Assembly (NCBI GenBank): GCA_937124585.1
Contig: CAKZKT010000116.1
Span: 26,664 to 90,663 of the forward strand
Direction: 5' to 3'
DNA: 64,000 bases
DNA from: an uncultured Anaerolineae bacterium
GTDB lineage: Bacteria; Chloroflexota; Anaerolineae; CG2-30-64-16
Position 1 is the first letter of the stretch. Every line of letters begins with the position of its first letter. The notes below the pieces were generated by a model. That model saw nothing but the letters and a program-made list of their open reading frames with translations. It made no database searches and had not been told where the DNA came from. Below are positions 24,934-34,802 of the stretch, piece after piece. Made by a program: the position numbers and the translations under genes.

Positions 24934-25767
24934 ATGTCTCAACCCGCCAAAGTTATCGTCGTGATGCCGGCCTACAACGCGGCGCGCACTTTGGAACGCA
25001 CCTACAACGACATCCCACGCGAGATCGTGGATCGCATCATCCTGGTGGACGATGTGAGCCGCGACGAGACCGTCGAGATCGCGCAGCGGCTTGGCCTGAA
25101 AGTTATCGTCCATATCCAGAACAAAGGCTACGGCGGCAATCAGAAGACCTGCTACCTGGAGGCGCTGCGCGACGGTGCCGATGTGGTCGTCATGCTCCAT
25201 CCCGATTATCAGTACGACTCCCGACTCATTCCCGAACTCATCGCACCCATCCTGGAGGGCCGGGCCGACCTGATGCTCGGCTCGCGCTTTTTGGGCAGCG
25301 GCGCGCTGGCGGGCGGCATGCCGCTGTGGAAATATGTGGCCAATCGCTTTCTCACCATCATCGAGAATCTGGTGCTGGGCCAGCAGCTCTCGGAGTGTCA
25401 TACCGGCTTTCGAGCCTACAGCCGTCGCTTGCTGGAGACCATCCCGTTTCTGCTGAACTCGGATAAGTTCGTCTTCGATACCGAGGTCATCGCCCAGACC
25501 GTGGCCTTCGGCTTCAAGATCGGCGAGATCGCGGTCCCCACGCGTTATTTCGCCGAAGCCTCGTCGGTGAATTTTCGCAACAGTGTCATCTACGGCCTGG
25601 CTACGCTGGCCACTATGGCGCGCTATCTGCTCGACCGCTGGGGCCTGCGCCGTTCCCCGCAGTTTCGTCAGACCCTCAGCGAGGTGATCAGCCGCTATCA
25701 CGCGAATGAGATCTTCCGGCCGGCCGGCGCGGGCATTAGCCCGGCCCAGCCGCCGCCCGAGATGTGA
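24934..25767 (+). CDS. Family 2 glycosyltransferase (dolichyl-phosphate mannose synthase-like)
   Basis: 277 residues. GT-A fold: [12 protein letters not shown] at the start, [10 protein letters not shown] for nucleotide binding, HPDYQYD as the DxD-type metal motif, GSRFLGSG and the [10 protein letters not shown] acceptor region. No transmembrane helices, so a cytoplasmic, membrane-associated enzyme that likely moves a hexose from a nucleotide sugar to a polyprenyl phosphate. CGGAGGTGA precedes the ATG at 24934. Its stop overlaps the GTG of the next gene. Confidence 0.9.
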   Translation: MSQPAKVIVVMPAYNAARTLERTYNDIPREIVDRIILVDDVSRDETVEIAQRLGLKVIVHIQNKGYGGNQKTCYLEALRDGADVVVMLHPDYQYDSRLIPELIAPILEGRADLMLGSRFLGSGALAGGMPLWKYVANRFLTIIENLVLGQQLSECHTGFRAYSRRLLETIPFLLNSDKFVFDTEVIAQTVAFGFKIGEIAVPTRYFAEASSVNFRNSVIYGLATLATMARYLLDRWGLRRSPQFRQTLSEVISRYHANEIFRPAGAGISPAQPPPEM

Positions 25768-28610
25768 GGCGCCCGGCGCAGGCTGTGGACAGAGCAATGG
25801 ACAATCTGACATCTGGTGCCGGTTCTGTGAAGCGGCCGCGGCGCGGCACACGATGGCCCCGTTTTGACCCGTGGCTGATCCCGGCGGCCGCGCTGGCTCT
25901 CATCCCGATCATCGCGATCACTGGCCCCGGCCTGCCGCGCACGGCTGACGGCTACGTGCACCTCCTGCGCGCCCTGGAGGTCAGCGAGCTGTTGGCCGCA
26001 GGCGTGTTTTATCCGAGCTGGGCCCCCCATTTTTATTTCGGCTACGGTTACCCTTTTTTTAATTTCTACGCGCCGGGCGCACACCTGGCAGCCGGCCTGT
26101 TGGCGCTGGCCGGGCTGGGCGTGCTGCGCGGGGTCGTCGCCCTGCAGATCGTCGCCCTGCTGCTCTACCCGACCGGCGCCTATCTCGCCGGTCGCAGCCT
26201 TTTCGCCGCGGTCTGGGACATCGCCGCGGCCCGGCCCGCCGCGCTGCTGAGCGCCGCCCTCTACCTGTACGCGCCGCTGCGCTTCCGCGAGCTGTTCACC
26301 CAGGGCAATCTGTCGCAACTGCTGGCGTTGGGGCTCTTGCCCTGGTGTGCCTGGCTGCTGGCCGAGGCCATCGTGCGCCGTGACCTGCGGTGGAGCGCCC
26401 CCGCAGGTGTCGCGCTGGCCGCACTGGTCTATGCCCATCATCCGAGCGCGTTCTTGGGCTTTCCGTTCCTGGCGGTCTACGCCGTGGCTCTGGCGTTGAC
26501 CGTCGGCCGCGCTGCAATGGAGCCGGGAAATGGACCGCGTGGCTGGTGGGCTGCGCTGGCCGCGTTCCCGATCGGCGTGCTGTTGAGCGCCGCGTTCTGG
26601 CTGCCCGCAGTGCTCGAGCTGCGCGAGGTGAACATCGCCGCGATCGAGACGGGCATGTTTAACGCGCGGCTGAATCTGTTGCTGCTGTCCGAGCTGCTGG
26701 CGCCTCCGGCCATCCTGGACGATGCGGCGCTCAATCCGCCGCAGCCCAACAGCCTGGGTCTGCTCCAGGCGGCTCTTGCGCTGGCAGGCATGGCTGTGAC
26801 GGCCACCTGGATCGTGCGGTCGGCCGTTCACGCGGGCCGCGTGACGACCGCCTGGCGCCGCGGTGGGCTGCTGCTGAGCGCTGTGGCCGGTCTGCTCGTC
26901 CTCAGCCTGGCGCTGATGACGCCGGCCGCGGCGCCGGTCTGGGAGCACCTGCCGCTGGCGCGCTTCATCGCTTTCCCGTGGCGTTTGCTCGGCCCGGCAT
27001 TGCTCTGGGCCGCGCTGTTGGGCGCGGCGGGGCTGGCCCTCCTGCCGGCCGGGGTGCGGTTGCCGGCTCTGCTGTGCTTCCTGCTTCTGGCACCGTTGAG
27101 CGTGGCGCCCTATCTGTTCCCGCGGCCATTTGTGCCGACGGCCGAGCCGACCCTCGCCGATCTGGCGCGCTACGAGCTCGAGGGCGGCGCGCGCGCCACG
27201 GCCAGCGCCAACGAATATCTGCCGCGTTGGGTGCAAGACCCCGATCCGCCGGCCGACCTGGCCGAAGCCCTGATCGCCGGGCAGCCGCTCGACCGGCTGG
27301 ATCGGGCGACGTTGCCCGTCGGCGGTCAGGCGACGCGCTTGATAGCCGGGCCTTTGGAGGATCTGTATCGCCTGAGCCTGCCGCAGGCGGCCACATTGCG
27401 GCTGCGCCGCTTCTATTTCCCCGGCTGGCGCGCCTGGCTGGACGGCCAGCCCGTAGCGTTGGCCGCGAGCGCGCCGTTTGGTCTGATCGAGGTGGCCGCG
27501 CCGGCCGGCGAGCATGAGCTGCATGTACGCTATGACCTGAGCCCGGCGCGGCAGGCCGGTGTGTGGCTGACGCTGGTCGGGTGCGCGGCGGCGGCTGGCC
27601 TGTGGCAGGCAGGCCGTCGCGTGCCCAGGCCGCGCGTATTCGCCCCGGCCGGCGCTGGCTGGCTGGTGACCACGGCCTTCATCTTGGCCCTCACCGCGCT
27701 CACGACCCTGTGGATCGGCCCGCGGACACGTTGGTTCCGGATGCGTTCACCGGCCGACGCACCGGCTGCTATGCAACATGCCGTCCACGCCCGTTTCAGC
27801 GGGGGTGTGGAGCTGCTCGGCTACGATTTGAACAGACAGATGGTTCGCCAGGGCGATGTGCTGGCGGTGAGGCTGTACTGGCGCGCGTTGACACCGCAGC
27901 GCGAGAACCTGCGGCCTTTCCTGCACCTCGATGCCATCACCGGCGCGCCGACCTGGGCGAATCAGACCAAGACGCATCCCGGCGACAAGCCCACTACGAC
28001 CTGGGTGATGGGCTTCTATGTAGTGGACGACTACCAACTGGCGGTGCCGGCCGACACGCCGGCCGTGGTCGCCGATTTGCGCGTCGGGCTGCTGGATGGC
28101 TGCGGCGAGCGGGTGTCATTGGAGGGCGGCGGCGACCAGGTCACTCTGGCCCGCCTGCATGTGCAGGAGCGGCGGCCGCTCTCGATGCAGAGCCGGCAAG
28201 GCACTGAGATCTACCGTCTCGGCGATGCGGTGCAGCTGGTCGGCCATGCCGTGGTCATCGGCGAGGCAACTGGCCAGCAGGTGCTGGATGTGATGCTCTA
28301 CTGGCAAGCGCGTGCGGCTGTGGGGGCAGATTATACTGTGTTCGTGCACGTGCTGGACGGCAACGGTGAGCGCATCGCGCAGGGGGATGGACCGCCGGTC
28401 GGCGGCCTCTATCCGACCAGTGCCTGGCGGCCGGGTCAGCTGATCGCCGATCAGCGCCGTGTGCCGTTGCCGGCGGGCATCTCATCCGCCGGGCTGCGGG
28501 TGGCAGTGGGGCTGTACCGGCTGGAAGATGGCGTGCGGCTGCCTGTGGTGGGCCGCGATGGGACGCGGCTGGCGAATGATCAGATCATGCTGGCCGTGGC
28601 CGATCGTTGA
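25764..28610 (+). CDS. Large polytopic membrane protein (glycosyltransferase/PTPS-related type)
   Basis: 948 residues. The N-terminal half has ten or more transmembrane helices, with [21 protein letters not shown] and [12 protein letters not shown] in the loops, as in the large membrane proteins annotated '6-pyruvoyl-tetrahydropterin synthase-related domain' that resemble GT-C transferases. A non-membrane region near 490-600 contains [13 protein letters not shown], common at the end of such proteins; the last 280 residues, after one more helix, are two similar beta-rich modules ([12 protein letters not shown] and [11 protein letters not shown]). GTG at 25764 overlaps the GT2 stop; ATG 25797 is the alternative. 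With the GT2 partner it probably builds or transfers a surface glycan. Confidence 0.75.
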   Translation: MRRPAQAVDRAMDNLTSGAGSVKRPRRGTRWPRFDPWLIPAAALALIPIIAITGPGLPRTADGYVHLLRALEVSELLAAGVFYPSWAPHFYFGYGYPFFNFYAPGAHLAAGLLALAGLGVLRGVVALQIVALLLYPTGAYLAGRSLFAAVWDIAAARPAALLSAALYLYAPLRFRELFTQGNLSQLLALGLLPWCAWLLAEAIVRRDLRWSAPAGVALAALVYAHHPSAFLGFPFLAVYAVALALTVGRAAMEPGNGPRGWWAALAAFPIGVLLSAAFWLPAVLELREVNIAAIETGMFNARLNLLLLSELLAPPAILDDAALNPPQPNSLGLLQAALALAGMAVTATWIVRSAVHAGRVTTAWRRGGLLLSAVAGLLVLSLALMTPAAAPVWEHLPLARFIAFPWRLLGPALLWAALLGAAGLALLPAGVRLPALLCFLLLAPLSVAPYLFPRPFVPTAEPTLADLARYELEGGARATASANEYLPRWVQDPDPPADLAEALIAGQPLDRLDRATLPVGGQATRLIAGPLEDLYRLSLPQAATLRLRRFYFPGWRAWLDGQPVALAASAPFGLIEVAAPAGEHELHVRYDLSPARQAGVWLTLVGCAAAAGLWQAGRRVPRPRVFAPAGAGWLVTTAFILALTALTTLWIGPRTRWFRMRSPADAPAAMQHAVHARFSGGVELLGYDLNRQMVRQGDVLAVRLYWRALTPQRENLRPFLHLDAITGAPTWANQTKTHPGDKPTTTWVMGFYVVDDYQLAVPADTPAVVADLRVGLLDGCGERVSLEGGGDQVTLARLHVQERRPLSMQSRQGTEIYRLGDAVQLVGHAVVIGEATGQQVLDVMLYWQARAAVGADYTVFVHVLDGNGERIAQGDGPPVGGLYPTSAWRPGQLIADQRRVPLPAGISSAGLRVAVGLYRLEDGVRLPVVGRDGTRLANDQIMLAVADR

Positions 28611-28612
28611 GT

Positions 28613-28695
28613 CGCGCGGTCGAAGACCGGTCACTGCGGTGGGGTCGGAGACCGGCGACAGCGACGGTTCGACGCTTGACGCTTCACGCTTCGCG
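28613..28695. repeat. Degenerate GACCGG palindromes plus CGT-rich tract
   Basis: Two weak GGTCGAAGACCGG/GGTCGGAGACCGG elements followed by GACGCTTGACGCTTCACGC-like words fill the gap between convergent genes. Confidence 0.55.
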
Positions 28696-29025
28696 TCAGG
28701 CCTTCAAGAATCCATGCTTTACCAGCCAGGCGCGCAACTGGGCTTGGGTCGGCTCTGTGAGCACCGGGCCACGATCCACTCCGCGCGGCCCGCTGCCGGC
28801 CGGCAGCGCTGCGGGCGGTTCGATCGGGTCGAAGCCGGCATCGGCGGTCACCACGAAGGTCGGCACGCTTTCGAAGCCGGTCAACGCCCGCACGCGTGCC
28901 GCCGCGTCCGGGTTACGCGTGATATTGACATAACGAGCAGAGATGCCCCATTCGGCCAGCGCCTCTTGGGCATAACGGCAATCGGGACACCAGGTCGCGA
29001 TGTAGACCACCAGTTGTTTGCTCAC
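28696..29025 (-). CDS. Glutaredoxin-like thiol-disulfide protein
   Basis: 109 residues, thioredoxin fold, active site WCPDC with Cys13 and Cys16, cis-Pro in SVPTF. An extended C-terminal part (about residues 75-109) ends LRAWLVKHGF. Begins with GTG overlapping the stop of the membrane protein gene (GTGA) and preceded by GGAG seven bases upstream, so translation is coupled. Likely a mycoredoxin/NrdH-like reductant. Last gene of a tight operon. Confidence 0.88.
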   Translation of the reverse strand: MSKQLVVYIATWCPDCRYAQEALAEWGISARYVNITRNPDAAARVRALTGFESVPTFVVTADAGFDPIEPPAALPAGSGPRGVDRGPVLTEPTQAQLRAWLVKHGFLKA

Positions 29026-29888
29026 GGCGTATCTCCTGATGAAGGCGGCAGGTCTTGATCGGGCGCTGCCGGAGCGATTTGGGCGTTCGGGGTTTCCTTC
29101 GGCTGCTGCGAGAGGAGGTCGTAGATATCTACCGGCTGTTCCTGGGCCGGCGCAGGCAAAGCGCCGAGCGCCGCAGGTTCCGTTATCGGCGGCGTGATGG
29201 AGGGCTCTGTCGGGCCGGTCGGCGTGGTCTCGGGCGCGGCCGGCGTGGGCTGGCTCACGGCCAGGAAAAGGAGCGCGGCGCCGCCAACTGCCAGCAATGC
29301 CGGCCACCATTGGGCTGCCAGTCCGGTCAGTTTCAGCGCGCTCGCCAGCGTCACGAGGCCGATCAGGAGAAAGGCGGCAGCCGGCAGGCCGGCCCAGCCG
29401 GTGTCTTGCTGGCCCAGGCGCAGCACGTAGAGCAGGCCGAAGATCAGGCCCAGGCCGAGGAGGAAGAGCGCCAGCCAGGTAGCATCATCGAGCCGGGCCT
29501 GAAAGCCGTTCAGGCCGGCCAACAGCGTGAGCACCCCGGCCGGCACCAGGGCCCACCAGTTGTCGTCATGTGTCAGCAGCACGGCCCAGAAGCCGAGCGC
29601 CACACCGAACAGCAGGGCGGCCGCCTGCCATTCTCCCAGGCTGATGCCGCGTCCGGCCAGCAGGATCAGGGCGCCTGCAGCGAGCAGCGGAAAGCCGGCG
29701 ATAGCGCGCCAGTGGCGCTGGCGGTCCATCAGGAACCACGCCAGGAATCCCAGGCCGATCAGAACGAAGATGCCGCCCCAGAGCATATCACCGAAGTCGC
29801 GGAAGACGCCGTTGTTTTTGAGCAGCAGGAAGGCGCCGGCGCAGAGCAGGAAGATTGCCCAGAAGAAAGGATGGCGGCGGATTTTCAT
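29022..29888 (-). CDS. Polytopic membrane protein with Pro/Thr-rich tail
   Basis: 288 residues. About seven hydrophobic helices (from FFWAIFLLCAGAFLLL) are followed by a long low-complexity cytoplasmic or external tail rich in Pro, Thr, Ala and Glu (from about residue 215). Topology resembles DUF5668/LiaI-like membrane proteins with repeated helices, but I cannot name the family with confidence. Start at 29888 (MKIRRHPFFW). It overlaps the glutaredoxin gene by 4 bases and follows the next membrane gene by 11. Confidence 0.7.
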   Translation of the reverse strand: MKIRRHPFFWAIFLLCAGAFLLLKNNGVFRDFGDMLWGGIFVLIGLGFLAWFLMDRQRHWRAIAGFPLLAAGALILLAGRGISLGEWQAAALLFGVALGFWAVLLTHDDNWWALVPAGVLTLLAGLNGFQARLDDATWLALFLLGLGLIFGLLYVLRLGQQDTGWAGLPAAAFLLIGLVTLASALKLTGLAAQWWPALLAVGGAALLFLAVSQPTPAAPETTPTGPTEPSITPPITEPAALGALPAPAQEQPVDIYDLLSQQPKETPNAQIAPAAPDQDLPPSSGDTP

Positions 29889-29899
29889 GGGGGATATCC

Positions 29900-30265
29900 T
29901 CACGAAATGGAATCGGATGGATCGGTTGCGGCCGCAGCCGCTGATGGATGGGTCGGGGCCGCGTCCCAGCCATCGCGTCGGACCAGAAGCAGGCCCATGA
30001 TTATCTGCCAGGTGAACGCCGCGCCGAGGAGAATCCACAGGCCGCGTTCCCACCAGCGTGTTGCGCTCCAGGCCAGGCTGATGCAAAAGAGGATCAGGCC
30101 GATGTTGAAGGGGATCTGGAAGCGCGGCGATTCCAGGGCGTGGCGCACCTTGATCTGACGGCGATGGGCCCACCAGCGAAGGTGGCTCCACGCGGCCAGG
30201 GCGATGCTGAGGCCGATGATCCACAGCGTATTGCGGGCGACGCCCGGCCAGTCAATCAGCTCCAT
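29900..30265 (-). CDS. Small membrane protein, two to three helices
   Basis: 121 residues: helices near TLWIIGLSIALAAW, IPFNIGLILFCISLAW and LWILLGAAFTWQIIMGLLLV. Basic loop HRRQIKVRHALESPRF between them. No family recognised. Follows the phosphatase gene by 3 bases. Confidence 0.7.
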   Translation of the reverse strand: MELIDWPGVARNTLWIIGLSIALAAWSHLRWWAHRRQIKVRHALESPRFQIPFNIGLILFCISLAWSATRWWERGLWILLGAAFTWQIIMGLLLVRRDGWDAAPTHPSAAAAATDPSDSIS

Positions 30266-30268
30266 GGA

Positions 30269-30931
30269 CTATCTCAGGTATCCTCGCGCGGTCAGCCAGG
30301 CGACGGCATCGCGCAGATCGGGCTCGAACACGACGTCGGCGCGCGCCCGCAGCAGCTCCGATTTCGGGTTGACGGCGATGCGTATCCCCGCGCATTCGAA
30401 CAGTTCCAGATCGCCTTTGGTGTCGCCGGCCGCCAACGTCTCTTCCGGCGGGATGCCCAACCGGGCCATCAGTTCGCGCGCGAATGCGGCTTTGCCCCCT
30501 TCGGGCACGTGATTGACCGATCCGCCGTCCAGGATGCCGTTTACTGCCGTCAGTTCGTTGGCAAGCGCCGCGTCGAGCCCGAATTCGGCCACGATCGGGT
30601 TGGTGTTGAGGGTGAAACCGGCGCTGACCAGGGCGACGAAGACGCCATGCTGTTTCAGCGCGCGCAGCAACTCGGCCGCGCCCGGCAGGTAGGGATTCTC
30701 GGCCAATAGCTGTTGGATACGGGCAACCGGCTGGCCGGCCCACAGCGCAACGTCGCGGCGGAGCCATTCGCCGTAGCTGATGTGGCCGGCCAGGGCCAGC
30801 TCACGATGGGTTGCTGCCAGATGTTGCACGCCGAGCCGCTGGTGGATGTACTGGTAGGGCGACTCAGCGCGCTTCAGTGTACCGTCCACATCCAGGACGG
30901 CCAGACGGATGATCGGTGTACGGGCCTGCAC
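30269..30931 (-). CDS. HAD-family phosphatase (SerB-like, HAD-IB)
   Basis: 220 residues. Motif I DVDGTL with Asp14 nucleophile and Asp16, motif II SAGF, and motif IV GDTKGD with the preceding Lys in EGGKAAF. The cap is short helical (residues 20-80), as in phosphoserine phosphatases. Hydrolyses a small phosphomonoester in the cytoplasm. Three bases from both neighbours, so co-expressed with two membrane proteins and a glutaredoxin; the substrate is not clear. Confidence 0.85.
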   Translation of the reverse strand: MQARTPIIRLAVLDVDGTLKRAESPYQYIHQRLGVQHLAATHRELALAGHISYGEWLRRDVALWAGQPVARIQQLLAENPYLPGAAELLRALKQHGVFVALVSAGFTLNTNPIVAEFGLDAALANELTAVNGILDGGSVNHVPEGGKAAFARELMARLGIPPEETLAAGDTKGDLELFECAGIRIAVNPKSELLRARADVVFEPDLRDAVAWLTARGYLR

Positions 30932-30934
30932 CGG

Positions 30935-31426
30935 CTATTCTTCTTCTATCTCGTCCTCGTTCGCTTCCCACTCGCTGATCATCCACGCGCTGGCGACGAT
31001 CACCTGGCGCGTCTGGTCGCCTTTGCCGAAGGCCAGCGCCAGACCGCCTTTTTCGTCGGCCTGGGCGAAATCGAGCAGCTCGAGGTTGTCATCGGCCAGC
31101 TGGCCGATGGTGGTGTAGATCGCGTCCATGCCGGTAATCGGATCGTCATCGGGATCAGGGTAGACCGACGCCACATACAGTTCGAGCGCCAACCCGCCCT
31201 CGAAGAGCAGATCTGCGTCGAAGAAGGTGCGGTTTTCCGGTGTCACTGGCTCCTCAGCCTCATCGTCGCCGAGGGAAGTATCCCACAGTTCGAGGCCGAC
31301 GACGGGCAGGCCGACAAATTCATTGAGTTCGGCCTCGCGTTCGTCATCCAGTTCGGTGTAGAATTCATCTTCTTCGTTGCCCGGCTCGAAGATCTCGACG
31401 GGTTCATCTTTGTCGTTGTTCTTCAT
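30935..31426 (-). CDS. Highly acidic hypothetical protein
   Basis: 163 residues, with a strikingly acidic N-terminal third (EEDEFYTELDDEREAEL) and tail (EANEDEIEEE). Middle residues are beta-like (LALELYVASVYPDPDDD, LALAFGKGDQTRQVIVASAW). No family recognised. AGGAG seven bases before the ATG. First gene of the five-gene minus-strand operon; three bases before the phosphatase gene. Confidence 0.75.
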   Translation of the reverse strand: MKNNDKDEPVEIFEPGNEEDEFYTELDDEREAELNEFVGLPVVGLELWDTSLGDDEAEEPVTPENRTFFDADLLFEGGLALELYVASVYPDPDDDPITGMDAIYTTIGQLADDNLELLDFAQADEKGGLALAFGKGDQTRQVIVASAWMISEWEANEDEIEEE

Positions 31427-31558
31427 GGTACACTCCTGGTGAAAATCAGCCGGACCCATCCGGCTGGCCGAAGCGCCGCGTCGCGTTGCGAGCATAGCAC
31501 CAGGCACACCGCATCCTGGAGACGATCCACGCCATCGCCGCGGAACATTGATGCGTTC

Positions 31559-31564
31559 ATTATA
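31559..31564 (-). promoter_or_regulatory. Possible -10 of the acidic protein operon
   Basis: TATAAT on the minus strand in the 334-base gap between divergent genes; the -35 match is poor (TTCGCC). Nothing else gene-like is seen in this gap. Confidence 0.3.
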
Positions 31565-31687
31565 GCACGGAACGGGCCAGGGGCGAATTTAGGGGGCGCA
31601 GATGTGAGGCAAAATCAGGAGACCGCGCGCAAGCGCGGATGGGCGACTTTCATCAGCCGTGGCGACGCGGCCGGCATGAGCATCTGT

Positions 31688-31717
31688 TTGCCAGGTGTCT
31701 CCATTTCGTGCTACACT
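31688..31717 (+). promoter_or_regulatory. Promoter of the aro operon
   Basis: TTGCCA, 18-base spacer, TACACT, 43 bases before the aroC ATG. Confidence 0.5.
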
Positions 31718-31760
31718 TTGCGGCGTCGCACAGAGACATCCTATCGCGCGAGCAGAGACC

Positions 31761-32984
31761 ATGAGCCCACTTCGCTTTCTCACCGCCGGCGAATCGCACG
31801 GCCCCAGGTTGACCGCTATCCTCGAAGGGATGGTCGCCGGGCTGCCCATCTCGGCCGGGGTCATTAACCGCGAGCTGACGCGACGCCAGCAAAGCTTCGG
31901 CGCCGGCGGCCGGATGAAGATCGAGCACGATACGGCCATCATCACGGCCGGTGTCATGGCGGGCGTCACCACCGGCGGTCCGATCAGCCTGGAGGTTGCC
32001 AACTTGGACTACCGGTCGTGGGCCGATCGGGATATCCCGCCGATGACGATTCCGCGGCCCGGCCATGCCGATCTCACTGCCGCGATCAAATACGGCTATC
32101 GCGATCTGCGGCCGGGGCTGGAACGCGCCAGCGCGCGAGAGACGACCATGCGCGTGGCGGTTGGCGCCGTGTGCAAGGCTTATCTGGCCCAGTTCGGCAT
32201 CACCGTGGCCGGCTACGTGACCGCGATCGGCGAGGTCGAGGCGACGCTGCCCGCCGATTTGCCCTATGCCGAGCGCTTCGCCCGCGCGGAGGCCAGCCCG
32301 GTGCGCTGTCCCGATCCGGCAGCCTCTGATACGATGGTCACACTGATCCGGGAGGTGATGCAGGCGCGCGACACGATCGGCGGCGTGTTCGAGGTCGTCG
32401 CGCTGGGCGTGCCGCCCGGTCTCGGCAGCCACGTCCATTTCGACCGCAAGCTGGATGGCCAGCTGCTGGCCGCCCTCGGTTCGATCCAGGCGGTCAAAGG
32501 GGTCGAGATCGGCCCAGCCTTCGCCAATGCCCGGCTGCGCGGGACGCAGGTGCAGGATGAGATTGTGGTGACCTCATCTCCGGCCCCTCGCCTGGAGGGA
32601 GAGGAGGGTGAGGAGGTGAGGCAGCTGGGCCGCGCCAGCAATCGGGCGGGAGGCCTGGAGGGTGGCATCACTACGGGTGAGCCGATCGTGCTGCGCGCTG
32701 CCATGAAGCCGATTGCCACCACGCTGACGCCCCTGCGCTCAGTGGACCTGGCCACCGGCGAGCCGACCGCCACACGTTACGAGCGCTCCGATTTCTGTGC
32801 AGTGCCGCGCGCCGTGGTGATCGGCGAGGCGATGGTCGCCTGGGTGCTCGCCGACGCGCTGCTGGAGAAGCTCGGCGGCGACTCGCTGGCCGAACAGCTG
32901 CCGCGTTTTGCCGCACTGCGCCGCAGCCGGCTGGAAGACCTACCGATGGACGGTGTGGCGTGGCGATTCGGGTATGAAACGTGA
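31761..32984 (+). CDS. aroC: Chorismate synthase
   Basis: 407 residues, slightly long for the family. Converts EPSP to chorismate with reduced FMN. Family signatures GESHGP near the start, RASARET (FMN/substrate site), and a late NRAGGLEGGITTGEP segment are present. Between DEI and NRAGG there is an added stretch (about residues 270-290, SSPAPRLEGEEGEE) encoded by repeat-like DNA; see findings. ATG at 31761, weak ribosome site. First gene of aroC-aroKB-aroQ. Confidence 0.96.
   Translation: MSPLRFLTAGESHGPRLTAILEGMVAGLPISAGVINRELTRRQQSFGAGGRMKIEHDTAIITAGVMAGVTTGGPISLEVANLDYRSWADRDIPPMTIPRPGHADLTAAIKYGYRDLRPGLERASARETTMRVAVGAVCKAYLAQFGITVAGYVTAIGEVEATLPADLPYAERFARAEASPVRCPDPAASDTMVTLIREVMQARDTIGGVFEVVALGVPPGLGSHVHFDRKLDGQLLAALGSIQAVKGVEIGPAFANARLRGTQVQDEIVVTSSPAPRLEGEEGEEVRQLGRASNRAGGLEGGITTGEPIVLRAAMKPIATTLTPLRSVDLATGEPTATRYERSDFCAVPRAVVIGEAMVAWVLADALLEKLGGDSLAEQLPRFAALRRSRLEDLPMDGVAWRFGYET
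32571..32620. repeat. Repeat-like in-frame insertion within aroC
   Basis: CTCATCTCC...GGAGGGAGAGG...GGTGAGGAGGTGAG: an imperfect palindrome in the style of the 'CCTCACC...GGTGAGG' intergenic repeats of Chloroflexota, here read through in frame. Confidence 0.5.
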
Positions 32985-33059
32985 GGCGTCCGCGGCGTCG
33001 GTGACACATCACGTTCGATGCCCGACGCCTGACCTTTTATCGTTGCGGAGGAACCATCT

Positions 33060-34721
33060 TTGGCACATCCCAACATCGTTCTCACCGGCTTTATGGCCGC
33101 GGGCAAGACCAGCGTCGGCCGCGAGGTGGCCGTGCGACTGGGCCGGCCTTTCGTGGATCTGGACGATCTGATCGTGGCGCGTGCCGGGAAATCCATCCCG
33201 GAGATCTTCGCGCAGGACGGCGAACCGGCCTTTCGGACGCTGGAGGCCGCCCTGTGTCGCGAGATGATGGAGCCGTCCGGCCTGGTCGTCGCTGTCGGCG
33301 GCGGCGCGGTGCTCGATCCGGCCAATCGCGAGGCGTTGGCGGCCGGCGGGGTGCTGATCTGCCTGGACGCAGACCCTGAGACGCTCCTGGCGCGCATCGG
33401 CGACGACGACAACCGGCCGCTGCTGGCCGGCGGCGATCGCGCCGGTCGCATCCACGCGCTGCTGGCTCAGCGTAGCCCGGCCTATGCCGCGATCCGCCAT
33501 CACGTGGACACGACGTCGCTCTCTGTCGAGGTGGTCGCCGAACGGGTCATGGGCATCGTCGCCGGCCTGCCCAACGGCGGCCATCGCCTGATCGTGCAGT
33601 GCGGATCGCCCGCTCCGGAGGCGCCGCAGGCAGAGCGGCCGTCCGCGGCGCTCGCCTATGACGTGCTGATTGCACCGGGCCTTCTGGCTCAGGCGGGACG
33701 GCGTATCGTGGAGGTCGGCATTGCGCCAGGACGCTGCGCGGTGATCACCAATCCGACAGTGGCGGCCCATCATGCGCCGACCCTGATCGCTTCGTTGACC
33801 GCGGCCGGGTTCGATCCGGTCGTCTGCGAGATGCCCGACGGCGAAGCGCACAAGACGCTGGCGACCGCCGCCGGCCTGTACGAGCGGTTGGCGGCGGCAA
33901 AGCTGGCCCGCAACGAGCCGGTGATCGCCCTGGGCGGCGGTGTGGTGGGCGATCTGGCCGGCTTCGTCGCTGCAACGTGGTTGCGCGGAGTGCCGTTCGT
34001 GCAGATTCCGACCAGCCTGCTCGCCATGGTGGATGCCAGCGTGGGCGGCAAGGTGGCGGTGGACCTGCCGCAGGGCAAGAATCTGGTCGGTGCGTTCAAG
34101 CAGCCCGCGGTGGTGCTGATTGATCCGTCGCTGCTGGCCACGCTGCCCGCCGCCGAATTTCGCGCCGGCATGGCCGAGGTGCTGAAGGCCGGCATCATCG
34201 GCGATGTCGGGCTGTTCGACAAGCTGACGCGCATCGCCGGCGCCGATCTTTTCCGTGCGCCGGAGCAGGGGGAAGGCTCCTCCCTGACGGCGATCATCGC
34301 GGACGCGGTGCGTGTGAAGGCGCGCATCGTGGCGCGCGATCCGTTCGAGCAGGGCGAGCGGGCCTGGCTCAATCTGGGCCACACCTTCGGCCACGCGCTG
34401 GAGCTGCTTTCGGGCTACACGCTGCGCCACGGCGAGGCGGTCGGCCTGGGCATGATCGCCGCGGCCGGGCTGAGCGCCGCGCTTGGCTTCGGCGCCGCAA
34501 CGCTGCCCGCGCAGATCGAAGCCGCCGTGCAACACCTGGGCCTGCCGATCCGCCATGCGTTCGACCCTCACGCAGCGCTGGCGGCGATGGGCACCGACAA
34601 AAAGCGACGCGGCCGTTCGCTGCGCTTCATCGTGATCCGCCGCGTCGGCGAGGTCACGGTAGCCGAGGGCGTGCCTGAAAACGCGGTCATGGAGGCGCTG
34701 GAGCGGATTCGCGAAACGTGA
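33060..34721 (+). CDS. aroKB: Fused shikimate kinase (AroK) and 3-dehydroquinate synthase (AroB)
   Basis: 553 residues, two enzymes of the shikimate pathway in one chain. Residues 1-180 are shikimate kinase (Walker A GFMAAGKTS with Lys16; VDLDDLI; RTLEAA; VVAVGGGAV). Residues about 195-553 are dehydroquinate synthase (GGGVVGDLAGF, PTSLLAMVDASVGGK, GHTFGHALE, RHGEAVGLGM zinc ligands). Begins with TTG, well supported by GGAGGAA. 75 bases after aroC and 81 before aroQ. The two steps are not consecutive in the pathway, so the benefit is co-expression rather than channelling. Confidence 0.96.
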   Translation: MAHPNIVLTGFMAAGKTSVGREVAVRLGRPFVDLDDLIVARAGKSIPEIFAQDGEPAFRTLEAALCREMMEPSGLVVAVGGGAVLDPANREALAAGGVLICLDADPETLLARIGDDDNRPLLAGGDRAGRIHALLAQRSPAYAAIRHHVDTTSLSVEVVAERVMGIVAGLPNGGHRLIVQCGSPAPEAPQAERPSAALAYDVLIAPGLLAQAGRRIVEVGIAPGRCAVITNPTVAAHHAPTLIASLTAAGFDPVVCEMPDGEAHKTLATAAGLYERLAAAKLARNEPVIALGGGVVGDLAGFVAATWLRGVPFVQIPTSLLAMVDASVGGKVAVDLPQGKNLVGAFKQPAVVLIDPSLLATLPAAEFRAGMAEVLKAGIIGDVGLFDKLTRIAGADLFRAPEQGEGSSLTAIIADAVRVKARIVARDPFEQGERAWLNLGHTFGHALELLSGYTLRHGEAVGLGMIAAAGLSAALGFGAATLPAQIEAAVQHLGLPIRHAFDPHAALAAMGTDKKRRGRSLRFIVIRRVGEVTVAEGVPENAVMEALERIRET

Positions 34722-34802
34722 AGTGTCATGCGTGGCGCGTCGTTGGGATGTCCGATCCGGTTTTCGGGTTTCGCGTTCTCATGTTTCACGCCCGAGGTCA
34801 TT

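Noticed and set aside
25698..27524. A 608-codon minus-strand frame opposite the large membrane protein
   Set aside because: Composition is Gln/Arg/Gly rich without motifs; it shadows the real plus-strand gene. The same holds for long minus-strand frames opposite the two ABC exporter genes at 50775-54246.
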